Under the pieces are notes generated by a model. That model worked only from the letters and a program-made list of their open reading frames with translations. It searched no databases and was not told the origin of the DNA. From the NCBI GenBank assembly GCA_005784505.1, contig VCAZ01000063.1, positions 829,501 through 893,500 on the forward strand: 64,000 bases of DNA, in the 5' to 3' direction. Positions 14,301 through 24,882 of this stretch are shown here, in pieces. A program made the translations under genes and the position numbers. The stretch is from Bagarius yarrelli (Eukaryota; Chordata; Actinopteri; Siluriformes; Sisoridae). Within the stretch, counting starts at the first letter, position 1, and every line of letters starts with the position of its first letter.

Positions 14301-17300
14301 TCTTAAGTTTTTTTTCAAGTGATGTAGACATTAATACACACAATGTGAGGAAACTATGGGACATTGCCCTACCAGGCCACCAGAGGGAACCAGAGATTTT
14401 CTGCTTTGTTCCCCTTTTTTTATTAGGGAATGTGCTCAATGTTTTTTTAGTCTGTGTCATGTGAGTTGTCCTGTTTTGTCATGTGTGTGGCCCATTTCTT
14501 TTTATTGGTTGGTTTCCCCCATTGTGTTCATTGTGTTGCTTATGTAGTTGATTGTGTATTTATACCCGTGTTTCGGTCTATGGTTTACAGGTTATGTTAT
14601 GCTAGTTTCTTGATTTGGTTTTTTTTTTGTCTCTTTGGTCAAGTGTTGTTGTCTGTAGTTTTTCATTTTTTGACTAAACTACACTCTCTCGACCAATATG
14701 TCACTTATGGGAAAAGTTTTTTTTGATTAGTCTTAAAGTCTTTTGTAAGTCTGAAATGCTTAAGTCTGTTACGTGTCACTTCTTAAGAGCCAATAGAAAC
14801 TGAAACCAAATTCTTTTTAAATCCAAAAAGAGACGTTACACATTCAAATCAAGCCTACAACATGCTCCTGTTGCATTGTTTTTACGCTCGAATCAGTCGA
14901 ACACGCAAATTGCGTAAAATGCGCTTGCAAGTGCCTTGCACATCTTTTATAGATTTGAGGTTGCTAGTTACCTTTTCTTATGACTGATGTTCTGTGCATT
15001 ATGATCCTAAGGTTGGTAGCATGTGGAGACGTCAGAAACTAGACATTTGATTTTCGTTTGCTGTACATTTACATGCGACTCTGCTGTGTTCTACTCATCT
15101 CTTTTTATCTGTGCATTCTGTTTATTTATGAATATCTGAGGTGCAAAAGAACGACAGAACAGAATGTAAAATGTGGTAGCACATTTTGTGGTTAAGGTGT
15201 TGGGCTGTGAACTGGTTCGATTCCCAGCAGAAACAAGTTACCACTGCTGGGCCCCTGAGAAAGGCCCTTAATCCCTAATTGCTCAGTTGTATAAAAGAGA
15301 TAAATGTAAGTGCCATTTAATAAAATTAATGTGTCTCTGGCAAAACGGGCCTTACTTACAGTAGGAACAGTTTTTTTGCATATCTCAAGGAGTTCAAGGA
15401 GCTTTTTGTCATTTCAGCCATATATAGCAGATGCAGTACAGATGAAATGAGATAACGTTTCTCCAGGACCCCATTGTGCTACACAAAACATTTTTTTACA
15501 AGAATTTACAAAACAACAAAGAGCCACTAAACAGGATAGACATAAAGTGCATGTGTGCGACATGGTGCAGACAGTGCAGAAACAGACAGTGCAATAAACA
15601 ATACGAACATTACAAGGACAGTGCAAATCAGACAGTAGAGAACAGAACATAACATGACGCTGGACAGAACATTTATTAGCGCCAACCAGATTATAAAATG
15701 AGGTAAGACATTGGATGTGCAAATCCCATGCTCCTGAGGTTGGGATCAGAGTGCAGTTCCAGCCATGATCCAGCCCAGGGATACAGCCCAACCTTTGCTT
15801 TACTACTGTGGGTCGCTTGTCTTGTACATGTCTAAATCTCCTTACTCAATTTGTCTCACCTGCTCCTCTGCTTCAGATTTGGACTCTGTTGATGACCCCA
15901 GCTCTCCAAGGAGGAAGAGTCGGCGCTTATCGAGTTGCAGCTCTGAACCCAACACACCTATGAGCGCTGCCAAGTGTGAGGGGGACATCTTTACCTTCGA
16001 TCGAACCGGTGTGTTCATTACACATACACAAACACACACACTCTCTCTCTCTCTTTCTTTTTTTCTCTCTTTCTCTGTCTCTGGTTAAAACAATATACAC
16101 GTTTCGTTAATGACAGTACTAAGATGTTGAGAACACATGTTGTATAAAATGCCTAATAAGGAGTATAGATTCGCTGTGAGAGTAGCTAAACGTTGCACAT
16201 CTTGAGTATTTTTTTAGTTCCTGGCATGAATGTGAGCCGCATTGTTTACTTTTAAACCATAGCAAAATATAAAAATCAGATTTATATAATGATGCATGAT
16301 TATTTTGTATCTGCAGATCGATTTTTTTTAATTGACTCTGTCTCCTCTTCGGTCAGCAGGAGAGACAGAGGACATTTTAGGCGAGCTGGACCGTGTACCG
16401 TATTCTCTACGCCGCACGCTGGATCAGCGACGGGCGCTCGTCATGCAGCTCTTTCAAGAGCAGGGTTCTTTCTTTCCTTCAGGTACCCAGCTGTTTTTAG
16501 TAATATAATAATGGACTGATGGTATAAAGTGTTGATTATAGGTATTATACAGCCTGCATCCTGGTTTCATTCAGGTTGTGTGAACTTGCAAAAACTTATT
16601 CGGAACTACTGATATTTAGGTCTTAAAATTTAGATGTTCGTGAGTCTCATTTATAAAACTGTGTGTAGGATCATTACTAAAAGTAATGACAGACGCACAT
16701 TTGTAAGCAATGTTTCCTTAATATATATCACCGATCACCAAGTTGGCGTACATGAATCCGCATCATATTCCGTCCAGTACATGCCATTTATTAACCATAA
16801 ACATTTAATGCAAAGCATCGCAGTTTGACATTTATTTGTTTATTCATTACGTGGAATAATGGCAACCAGTGAGAAAAGAACAAAAAATGTATCACTACTC
16901 ACTACTCAGCAGCTAAAAACTGTGTCATAACCCTACGGTTATACCAGGTGTACTTTGCAGTTCTTCAGTACTTACAGGTGCTCACATTCTCCAGGCAAGT
17001 TTGTTTTTAATAGATCACAACCTTTGCATGGAAAGTGGCATACGCACATTTTAATCACCGTTATGTGCTTACACAACATTTATAAATGAGACTCCCAGAT
17101 GATGTATCAAGCACCCGTTTTCCACTGCAGTACTTCACTGTTCATTATATTTATATTTCTGGAATGTTGCCCTCATCCACGCCAATTTATATTTATCTTA
17201 TTTTTTATCCAACTAAGCAGTTATGGGTTAAGGGTCTTAGTCAGACACCCAGCAGTAGAAGCTTAGTGGTGGTAATAAATAAACCTATGATCTTCCAATC

Positions 17301-17994
17301 AGCAGTCCCAACACCTTATCCACTGATCTACCACTTTCCCCTGGTATGGGTTAGGATCAGTAGCTACTGCTAGTATGAATTGCTAGTTGCTTGTGTCTTT
17401 ATTTGCATCGATTCAGAGCCGCTGGAGATACTTGCTCTTGCTCGGGTGTGATTTAATAAATAAACTAACCCCAAAATGTACCACTCAGTCTGCGTGGTCC
17501 TACATTGGGAAAAAAAAAGAAGTAAAGAATTTCTTGTCATATCCTTTTACAGCCAAATGACTTTTGTATATTGCGGAGTGAAAAAGGGCATGTTTATTTT
17601 TATTTCTGTAATATCTCCAGTGGTTAGTGTTTGTGTTTTATCCTTTTACACTCCTCCTGCACATGTTTATTCTCTCTTCGTTTTTTCCTTCTTTTTCCTT
17701 TTTTCAGCTCAGGCCACCGTTGCTTTCCAGGCTCGCTACTCTGATACTTTTCCCACTAAAGTGTGTTTGCAGCTAAAGATTCGTGAAGTGAGGCAAAAGA
17801 TCATGCAGACTACCACACCCACTGGTTCTGAAACCACAGGGATGGGAGGAGCTTTCAGCGGCCTGGATTCTGCTTGTGTTCCAGGACCATCCAATCCTGG
17901 AAGCGGCGAAGACGGAGTGGTCGAGGTGGATGAGAAGGGCTGCGAGTGGGAAAAGCCCAAACGGGGAGTGGATGAGTCCCAGGAGCATAGATGA
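2116..17994 (+). CDS. cic: Capicua HMG-box transcriptional repressor, long isoform (CIC-L)
   Basis: Nuclear repressor of ETV/Pea3-type targets, relieved by RTK/ERK signalling; works with ATXN1/ATXN1L. Coding exons: 2116-5653, 6337-6459, 7123-7267, 7367-7466, 7834-8016, 8092-8224, 8583-8755, 8856-8958, 9347-9444, 9672-10545, 10814-10947, 11036-11196, 11383-11567, 11667-12029, 12318-12565, 13876-14000, 14104-14252, 15877-16008, 16360-16482, 17708-17994. Phases join throughout to about 2458 codons; human CIC-L is about 2517 aa. Landmarks by residue: SRKTATFKARVPKKKY near 115; long-isoform N-terminal domain about 300-440; Cys/His segment [20 protein letters not shown] about 690; ATXN1-binding segment 1180-1201; HMG box about 1308-1377; acidic EEPMVICEEEGDDDVI near 1485; C1 domain about 2339-2397. 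Candidate 14-3-3/RSK serines are conserved in KRRTQSLSALP and LRAFSQS. All introns are GT-AG except 12566-13875, which starts with GC. No short-isoform first exon was seen. Confidence 0.96.
6337..6459 (+). other. cic: cic exon 2: ATXN1-binding segment
   Basis: This exon reads VWTNVEPRSV-Q-VFPWHSLVPFL, nearly identical to the segment of mammalian CIC known to bind the AXH domain of ATXN1/ATXN1L. It is the first exon shared by the long and short isoforms in mammals. The upstream intron (5654-6336, 683 bp) is where a short-isoform start exon might lie, but no convincing MYSAHR-like start was found there. Confidence 0.9.
6910..7062 (+). repeat. tRNA-derived SINE (family A), cic intron
   Basis: The tRNA-like head (GATAGCTCAGTG) is followed by the body shared with many copies in this window: AAGGCCCTTAACCCTCAACTG, then a tail GGATAAGGGTGTTTGCCAA. 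Same orientation as cic; old and diverged. Confidence 0.7.
7834..8224 (+). other. cic: cic HMG-box exons
   Basis: Two exons (7834-8016 and 8092-8224) encode [20 protein letters not shown] through HPDWKWCNKDRRKSLSE, the DNA-binding HMG box of capicua, which recognises TGAATGAA-like octamers together with the C1 domain. The box is split after DLAFQ. Residues are almost identical to human; ALGAKEKQKYH has A where human has P. Confidence 0.96.
8283..8425 (+). repeat. SINE family A copy, cic intron
   Basis: Body segments AAGCTGCCACTGCTGG, AAGGCCCTTAACC and GGATAAGGGTGTCTGTTAAA match the copies at 6910 and 15172; the tRNA-like head is degraded. Confidence 0.65.
9030..9060. repeat. TAATACTG short tandem repeat
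   Basis: Three consecutive copies of an 8-base unit (GTAATACT) in a cic intron; simple repeat. Confidence 0.7.
11287..11337. repeat. (TA)n microsatellite in cic intron
   Basis: About 25 TA dinucleotides in a row, in the short intron between the exons ending 11196 and starting 11383. It is followed by an A-rich stretch close to the acceptor. Confidence 0.9.
12754..12856. repeat. Near-perfect inverted repeat (hairpin) in cic intron
   Basis: The arm 12764-12790 (GATGTAATTGCGACTGT followed by A9C) is matched in reverse complement by 12822-12846. Weaker pairing extends outward (CAGAAAAAGCG against ACGTTTTCTG) to 12754 and 12856, with a loop of about 31 nt. It lies beside AT-rich sequence with CGGAT/ATCGGACC words at 12960-12975, typical of old hAT-like fish repeats, so it may be part of a non-autonomous DNA element. 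Confidence 0.75.
14350..14720. repeat. Probable dispersed repeat in cic intron
   Basis: Low-complexity T/G-rich stretch starting with GGCCACCAGAGGGA, a word often found at the edge of dispersed fish repeats. The open frames across it are compositionally biased and resemble no known protein. Class not identified. Confidence 0.35.
15172..15330 (+). repeat. tRNA-derived SINE (family A) with recognisable B box
   Basis: GTGGTTAAGGTGTTGGGC resembles a tRNA A-box region, and GGTTCGATTCC at about 15213-15223 is a good pol III B box. The body (ACCACTGCTGGGCCCCTGAG, AAGGCCCTTAATCC) follows. This is one of the two best-preserved family A copies. Confidence 0.75.
15400..15700. repeat. Dispersed repeat of unknown class, cic intron
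   Basis: Contains ACGTTTCTCCAGGACCCC and repeated CAGACAGTGCA words, as seen in a common dispersed repeat of fish genomes. Open frames on the minus strand here are spurious. Confidence 0.4.
16643..17093. mobile_element. MITE-like non-autonomous DNA element, cic intron
   Basis: About 450 bp bounded by terminal inverted repeats: AGTCTCATTTATAAA at 16643-16657, and its exact reverse complement ending at 17093. Pairing continues imperfectly inward (TGTGTGTA against TTACACAACA). There is no coding capacity. It sits in the cic intron before the last coding exon. Superfamily and target-site duplication could not be fixed by eye. Confidence 0.65.
17185..17345 (-). repeat. SINE family A copy, reverse, cic intron
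   Basis: Read on the minus strand it shows the family A body: GGTTAAGGGTCTTAGTCAG, CCAGCAGTAG and ATCTTCCAATCAGCAGTCC are the reverse complement of the usual head and middle. Confidence 0.65.
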
Positions 17995-18329
17995 AAACCG
18001 AGACAGAGGATAGGGGTGTTAAAATGTGGGATTGGGCAGTAAGTTGGTTTAAAACAAGTCCACTGACGATATACAGCACTTGCATGGTTTTTTGTTCAAT
18101 TTATAATCAAGTGTGTGAATTTTGTTCCGCTTGTTTTCACATCTTTATCTCACTGTCAGTGGACACACTCTGTGTCACATACAATTTATGCAAATACACA
18201 GAATTACCTTTTATAACAGGCACAAGCACCTTTTCAACACCACAATCCCACAACAGCCATGATGGAAGCAGTTGCCGTTTCATCATTTTAACACTTCAGC
18301 ACCTCGGACAGCTTTCTGCACATTGGTAT

Positions 18330-18331
<2 letters not shown>

Positions 18332-18367
<36 letters not shown>
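18332..18367. repeat. Poly-T tract (about 36 nt)
   Basis: Uninterrupted run of T about 340 bp after the cic stop codon. It could be an assembled retroposon tail in reverse orientation or a simple homopolymer. Confidence 0.85.
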
Positions 18368-18369
<2 letters not shown>

Positions 18370-19588
18370 CTATCATAAAAATATAAGACTGTTTAGCGAA
18401 TAGGTGGAAAAATGAGCGCGCTTGCACTTTGCTTTGTGAGAGACTGAGACAGAACCATGTGGCCAGAGAGGAAGAAGTGTGTGTGCAATGGAACACTTCT
18501 GTTTAGTGGGGATAACTGGCTCTGAACCAAACCTTCCAAAAGCAACAAACTCAAGCCTTTCAGCTATAGTGACTGCCAAAACAGCACAACAACAGAGATG
18601 CTCGATCACAGGTCACATGACCCGAGGAAGCCGTGTGCGTCGTCTCCAACGCAACGTCATTAACATCAATTATAAAAAAACGCACACACTCTAACTTGCA
18701 TTTTTTAAATTGTAGTTGTTGTGTAGTAAAGGTGAAAATGTCACCTCCCCTGCTCCCACTCCTACTACTCGAAACCGCTTTGCTCCTCTCTATTTAACTC
18801 AAGTGGCATTTCCAGCACAGAGCGATCAGTCTGTCCATGACCCAACATGGGAAAAACCGAGACTGTTTTAGCTTATTCTCTAAAACTCTTCTTCTCATGC
18901 CTCTAGCTTTCCTCAACTCCATCTCTCACTGTATTTACCCAAGATGGCTCAGGGGCTTCAGGCTCTTTGACAACCCCCCCCCCTTCTATTTTTTAAAATG
19001 TTTTTATCAGAAGTTTGCACATTATGTGGTCCAGGACCACACTTGAAATCAGGAAAGTGTTTGTTTTCAAGCTGTTAAAAAAAATTAACCAACAACTGCA
19101 TTTCAGTTCATTTAATTTTTTTCTTATGTAGCATATAGATTTCCTTGAAAAAACCACCCTTTTTGGTATTGTTTTCTGCTTCTTTTTCTTCTTAAACTGT
19201 TACCTAACTCATTTGGAAAGTGCCCCTGAGAAGCTGGTCCAGGGGTTGTAACCATGGATGATTGTGACCAGGATTATGCAAAGGGAAAGACCTGAGACCA
19301 GCACACAGGCGGCATTCCTCAGGACCTCTGCTTTCCTTCAGCTGCCACATCTCACGGGTGCAACAGGACTGCGTGGATGGGAAGTTTCTTTAGATTTTAG
19401 CCGAGTGACCAGTTTTTGTGCCATAGATATTTACTGTTCAACAGGATTAAGGTGTTACAGTATGATATATAAACAGGAAAAATGTGTGTGTGTTTGTGTG
19501 CGTGTGTGTGTGCGTGTGTGTACATGGAAAAATATATATATTAAGAATAATAATTGAGTGTTGAGAAAGTAACCCAAACAAAATGTTT

Positions 19589-20246
19589 AATCATTGGGCT
19601 TTATTTATCGAGCGAGATATGATCAGTCTTATTATTGTTCCATAAATTAGAGCGATGTTTTATTATTACTGAAAGTTTAGTTTAGAAGTTTAGAAGAAGG
19701 GTCAGATCTTAGAAAAGAAGTTTTAATTATTATTTTAATTATGGGCAGCACTGTTGCCTCACAGCAAGGAGGTCCCGGGTTTGATTCCCTTACCTTTCTG
19801 TGTGGAGTTTACCTGTTTCCCTGTGCTTGTGTGGGTTTACTCTGGGTACTCCGGTTTCCTCCCACAGTCCAAAAACGTATGCTAGGCTGATTGGTGAATT
19901 TAAATTGCCCATAAAAGTGAGTGTGAGTGGCCCTGTGATGGACTGGCGACCTGTCTCCTTTCAGAGACGAATAGGATAGGCTCCAGCAGACCCCGAATTA
20001 GGGAATAAGCGGGTTTAGAAGATGGATGAATGAATAAATTTTAATTATACTCAGGTTTTGGTGCAAACCAGACATTTTTTATTAAAAAGCATTTTTCAAA
20101 TATCTGATCGAAAGCTGATTTTCAAAAAGCAAGAGAACACTTACAGGACCAGTCATTAAGAACTCTCACTGTTTCTTCCAGGTTTTTTTTATTTAGTCTA
20201 TTCATTCTGTTTCAGTGATAAATATGATAAATAAAGCCCAATGATT
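19589..20246. mobile_element. Candidate DNA element bounded by a perfect 21-bp inverted repeat
   Basis: The left arm 19589-19609 (core ATTGGGCTTTATTTATC) and right arm 20226-20246 are exact reverse complements. The roughly 615 bp between them carry no coding frame and include another dispersed repeat at 19741-20040. A related word (ATAAGCCCAATAATT) occurs at about 39443-39457. A nested composite non-autonomous element is the simplest reading. Confidence 0.5.
19741..20040 (+). repeat. SINE-like dispersed repeat (family C)
   Basis: Starts GGGCAGCACTGTTGCCTCAC and contains TCCCGGGTTTGATTCCC (B-box-like), GTGTGGAGTTTACC and CTCCGGTTTCCTCCCACAGT. It ends GAAGATGGATGAATGAATAA. Partial copies with the same 3' end lie at 28098-28297 (+) and 36648-36752 (-). 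Confidence 0.7.
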
Positions 20247-20303
20247 GTACTGACACTTTAATATTTCTCAGTCTTCACTTATATACTTATACATACATAC
20301 ATA

Positions 20304-20770
20304 CACTCACTGGCCACTTTATTAGGAACAGATGCACGGCCGGGCAATCGGCGAGCGTAATGTTTAACAGAACGTGTGATGGCGTGCTTGCAGTGCCTGA
20401 TGGTCTGGTTTAACTATTTTGGAAAACCTTCTGAAATTTTGACACATGACTGTCAGCCACTGTAACTTTACATTCTAGTTTCTAGCTGGATAAAGTGTGA
20501 ACTTTTATATGTTCTGAGATGCCTTTCTGATCATTATGGCTGTAAAGAGTAGTTGTTTCAGTTAACCTAGCCTTTTGGCCAGCCAATTCTCCTTTTAAAC
20601 ACACTAAGACTGTTGTGCTTGAAAATCTCAGGAGATGAATACATGAAACCGGACCATCTGATAGCAGCAAGTATTCAGTTATTTTGTCCTGATTTATCTG
20701 ATTTTTTTTGCACTGCTCACACACGATGGACTGAAATTCTGGCATGAACTGTTTCTAATAAAGTATTTCA
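20304..20770. mobile_element. Dead Tc1-like transposon remnant
   Basis: Begins with CACTCACTGGCCACTTTATT, the end of an abundant fish Tc1-like element, and ends near TTTCTAATAAAGTATTTCAG, a decayed opposite end. Inside, ACTGTTGTGCTTGAAAATCT and TCTGAGATGCCTTTCTG match fragments of the antisense transposase of that element. At under 0.5 kb it has lost most of the gene. Confidence 0.7.
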
Positions 20771-20782
20771 GGATCTTCAGGT

Positions 20783-20794
20783 GTATATATATAT

Positions 20795-20870
<76 letters not shown>
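20783..20870. repeat. (TA)n then (GT)n compound microsatellite
   Basis: TA dinucleotides to about 20838, then GT to about 20870, then a few GTAT units. Short frames translating as YIYIYI or HTHTHT are artefacts of it. Confidence 0.9.
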
Positions 20871-20886
<16 letters not shown>

Positions 20887-21469
20887 ATATATTGTGCGTG
20901 CGTGTGTGTGTGAGCAAGCATAGTTTGTATAATGTTACCTGGAGGACTTGCCCCCAGATTCAAACGCAATTCACATCAGAAGACTGTTGGCCTGTGAGCT
21001 AGTCATTAACAGAGGATTTTAATAATCTGAAGTAAACAGATTTGGCACTTAAAACTCATTCATTCCCCCCAAAACATGCTTGTACGCACACACACATACC
21101 TGTACATGTATGTGTGTGTTAACAGTTTGATTGTGTATTTAATACATCGTTATCAGACTCTGAAGAAAGAAATTAAGGATGAGAAAGATGAGCATGAGCT
21201 CATAAGCAGGCATGTTGATCATGTGCAATATTTCTAAACAAAAAAATATTAAAAAGAATAAAGACTTAACACACCATTAATTGCCTCATCTTTTATTAGA
21301 CAGTCAAAGCTTTTACAGGAGAAAGAGAGAAAATGGGTTTCCTGGAATGAAATCTGGTGTAACCTTGTGCTTTTATTTTGCATTAAATAATGAAATAATT
21401 AAATCACATTCCCATCATTCCTCAGAAATTTCACAAAATAATGACTAAACCCTCTATAACAAGATAACT

Positions 21470-22570
21470 AAGAGAAGCTGTTATCCACATGACCTAGTCA
21501 ATGAGCTGGGTGGCTTCCAGCAGGGAGCAAGACTCTACAGACAGATCTTATACAGGTAACGAGCTAAGATTAGGCACTTTCTTTTAAAGAAACTCTCTTA
21601 AAGGAATCACTCCTAATCTCAGCTAGTTACCTGTATAAAAGACTGTCCACAGAAGCAATCAGTCAGATTTTAAACTTTCCACCAAGATTAAACAGATTCC
21701 AAGGATGTCAAGGACAAGACTGTAGACCTACACAAGACTAAAATGGGCTACAAGACCATCGCCACGCAGTTTGGTGAGAAGGTAACTACAGTTGATGCGA
21801 TTGTTCACAAATGGAAGAAACAAAAAATAACTCAGTTTCCCCCAGTCTGAGGCTCCATGTAAGATCTTACCTCAAGGAGTTGATCAATGATCATGCGAAC
21901 GGTAAGATCTTATATGTTAAAGATCTCAAAGCATCTGGAAATATAGTCACCAGGAAAAACACAATCCTCAAAAAAAAACATATTTACAGGTCAATCTGAA
22001 GTTTTTCAGTGAAGATCGAAATGATTTAAAGGAGAACTGAGTGAATGTGTTGTGGTCAGATGAGACCAAAATCGAGCTCTTTAGCATCAACTCAACTCGC
22101 CGTGTTTGGAGGTGGAGGAATTCTGCCTATGAACCTAAGAACACCATCCCCACCATCAATAGTGGTCTAGCCTGTCTCCAGACCATGATCCCATAGAAAA
22201 TCTGCGAAAGGGGCTGAAGGTTTGAGTTGCCAAACATTGGCCTAGATATCTTAATGACTTAGAGAGGATTTGCAAAGAGGAGTGGAGCAAAATCCCTCCT
22301 GTGATGTGTGCAAACCTGGTGGCCAACTCCAAAAAAGTCTGATCTCTGTGATTACCAAAAGGTGTTTTGCCACCAAGTGCTAAATCTTGTTTTGCAAAGA
22401 GGTTAAATACTTATTTTACTTATTAAATGCCAATCAAATAATAACTTTTTTAAACTGTGTTTTTCTGGATGTTTTTGTTGGTATTCCGTCTCTCCCTGTT
22501 AGAATAAACAAACCATTAAAATTAATTGATGAATTAAAATTATCAGGGGATAAAATATAGACTACACTGT
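21470..22570 (+). mobile_element. Degenerate Tc1-like element with transposase remains
   Basis: A leader hairpin, 21544-21572 pairing with 21612-21642 (ATACAGGTAACGAGCTAAGA against AGCTAGTTACCTGTATAAAA), is typical of one Tc1 family of fish. Downstream, traces of the transposase frame run from about 21700 (VKDKTVDLHKT-like HTH region) through GACCAAAATCGAGCTCTTTA near the first catalytic Asp, to GATCCCATAGAAAATCTGCG (PIENL motif) and a 3' end near 22570. The part between the first catalytic region and PIENL is mostly deleted, and frames are broken by indels, so it cannot transpose itself. Confidence 0.75.
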
Positions 22571-22624
22571 AGAGGCCGCTAGTGCGCTGTAGAGGCTCAG
22601 AAAAGTAACAATTTTTAATGCAGG

Positions 22625-23120
22625 GTCCCCAAACTTTTCTCTGTGAGGGCCACATTATTGGGTTTTTTTTCCTTTAATAGGGGCACGGATCGTCTGTAAC
22701 AAAAAAAATTACTTGTCTTAAATGATTTCCAGTCAGTTTTGGAACTAACTAACACTAACTAGTCACATGTAATGTTGTTACTTAATTAAATCACAAAATA
22801 AATATGGCAGTAATTTGTTACAGTGAGTTAGAATAAAATGTGTAATTAAATTATAGGTACTTAACATTTTTTACAAATTACAAATATGGTTAAAATTAAT
22901 TTGTTGTTGTTTTGCGCTTTGCCGTTTAATAAAGCTTTAGGCTTTAAAAAGGTTTGAAAATGATTTAGTTGAAAACATCTGTTAGAAACATAAAAGTAAT
23001 CAAGTGTAATCAGTTACTTAACTTTTATAAAGTAACTGAAAAGTTACACTACTGATTACATTTGAATAAATAGGGTCAAATTTTAATCTGTAATCTGTAA
23101 TTTCCAGAGTAACCCTTCCC
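22625..23120. repeat. hAT-like dispersed repeat fragments
   Basis: CAGGGTCCCCAAACTTTTC at 22621-22639 and the TAATCAGTTACTTAAC / AGTAACTGAAAAGTTACACT pair around 23006-23050 are words of non-autonomous hAT-type fish repeats. A partial copy (AATGATTTAGTTGAAAA) recurs at about 44790-44880. Confidence 0.45.
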
Positions 23121-24624
23121 AACACAGTTAAATTATAGAGATTTTTATTTTTATGATTTTAAATGTCTTCCTTTCCCATCCTAATACTTAGTTGATTACT
23201 TTGTTATTACTTCTTAAGGTCATATATAGTTTATTAAAAGATGAATGATAACAGCTGAGACAAACAGACATTTCTTTTCTCTTTACAATAAAAATATATA
23301 TTTAAAAGAAAAATATTTACCTTTCCACTTTTTTTGCATAAGGACGGTATAGCTTAGCTACTGTGCTAAATTTGCAAATATGCTTAAGAGTAAAGTTAAA
23401 ACAACCAGCAAAAGTATTTGAGCAACATGATATCTCCCCAGAGATAGCTTATCTCCTGAAGACGGTTAACTTTGCATGAAGTAGTTGAAATCTATATCTA
23501 AAAGTGTCTAGACAAACAATAAATAGAGGATGGAGCAGGTTTGTTCAAAGGCATGTATAATCAAACTGAGATCTCCAGCAGGAGCTGGAACCTAAGAATG
23601 TAGAAGTATTTCTGCTTTCTGCTTATATGCTTTCACAGAATTGGAGGTGGAGTTAACATCCAGTTCTTGATGTATATTAACAGAAATTATGTGCAGACAT
23701 CTCAAGAAACAAGGAGTCTCCACAGCAGGGAGTTTGAAGCTTAATTAAGGGTTAAAGCAGTAAAATCATGGAGAAAAAGCTTACTTTAAAAGATGTCTTT
23801 ATAATATAGATGTTTGTAATTACACAGAAAATTTTACACATTTGTGTATGTAGTTCTGTGGTGATTTTTAATACTTACTGTCTTAAAAAATAAATACTGT
23901 ACAAGTGTAGATACATTACATCACCGAGAGGGGGTGCTGTCTTATAAGCCTGGCTGCATAGCTTTGGATGAAGTTTTGCGTCTGACGAAACCAAATTTGG
24001 ATCTGCTGATAAATTCACTCATAAATAACTATTCTGAATCTGTTTGTTAAAATAAAGATGATCCACATTTTTACACAGTCTCACACACAAGGGTTATTGG
24101 AGGGTGTCGATGGATATTTAAGGGTTCTTAGGTAAACTTTCTAGAAATATCTATCAATAAACATCCACAGAACCTTCGGTTTCCTGGTTGTATGCTGCAT
24201 TTCTATTAATTGTGTCCACTAAGAAATGCAGGATAATCTTTTATATTATCAAAAGTGTGTAACTCACTGAGATATATTAATGTCAACTTTTCAGTAAAAG
24301 AGGTTATGGTTGGAAATATTTTAATAAAGTAAGTAAAATAATAAATAAATGTGTGTTATTCTTGTAGCTATAACGTGGTTGCGAATATAATACAGATACA
24401 CGTACATAATAACCTGTTATAACTATTGAATGTATAGGTTTAACGTGGGATAAGATGAATTGATGGGACAGGTTCTCATTCGGGGACTGTGGGAGCGGCT
24501 ATGGACGGAGGCCCCGCTGGCGATTTGGGGCTCCATGATATCATTTCTAATACATTACAATGATTGGGGGGTGGGGGTCTTGGTCTCGGGCCCGACAGGG
24601 GCGGCTTGGTGGTGCTGGGAATTG

Positions 24625-24882
24625 GGGCAGGGTGGCTCAAATGGTTAAGGTGCTGAGTTGTTAATCTGAAGACCAGAAACACCTGGGTTCAAGCCCCACC
24701 TCCGGCAAGTCAACCACTGTTGGGTCCTTGAGCAAGACCCTTAACCCTTCCTGCTCCAGGGGCGCTGTATCATAGCTGACCCTGTGCTCTGACCCCCAAC
24801 TTACTAAGATGGGATATGCAAAAAAATGCATTTCATTGGCTCTGTACATGTACCTTGCACAATGAATTGAATATACTTGTAC
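24625..24882 (+). repeat. tRNA-derived SINE (family B)
   Basis: The head GGTGGCTCAAATGGTTAAGG and B box GGTTCAAGCCC are tRNA-like. The body is TCCTTGAGCAAGACCCTTAA and GGGGCGCTGTATCATAG, and the tail is GGGATATGCAAAAAAATGCA. A reverse copy is at 48550-48775. A short family A fragment (GATCTTCCAATTGGCAGTCC) in reverse abuts it at 24883-24935. Confidence 0.75.

Larger units (their letters stand above)
16360..17856 (+). other. cic: cic C1-domain exons
   Basis: Exons 16360-16482 and 17708 onward encode SLRRTLDQRRALVMQLFQEQ and AFQARYSDTFPTKVCLQLKI-REVRQKIMQ, the conserved C1 module needed with the HMG box for DNA binding. The 1.2-kb intron between them holds a MITE-like element and a SINE. After C1 the protein ends in a poorly conserved Gly/Glu-rich tail that stops at 17992-17994. 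Confidence 0.93.

Noticed and set aside
15414..15791. 125-codon minus-strand frame in a cic intron
   Set aside because: Lies in a dispersed repeat; cysteine-rich by composition only.
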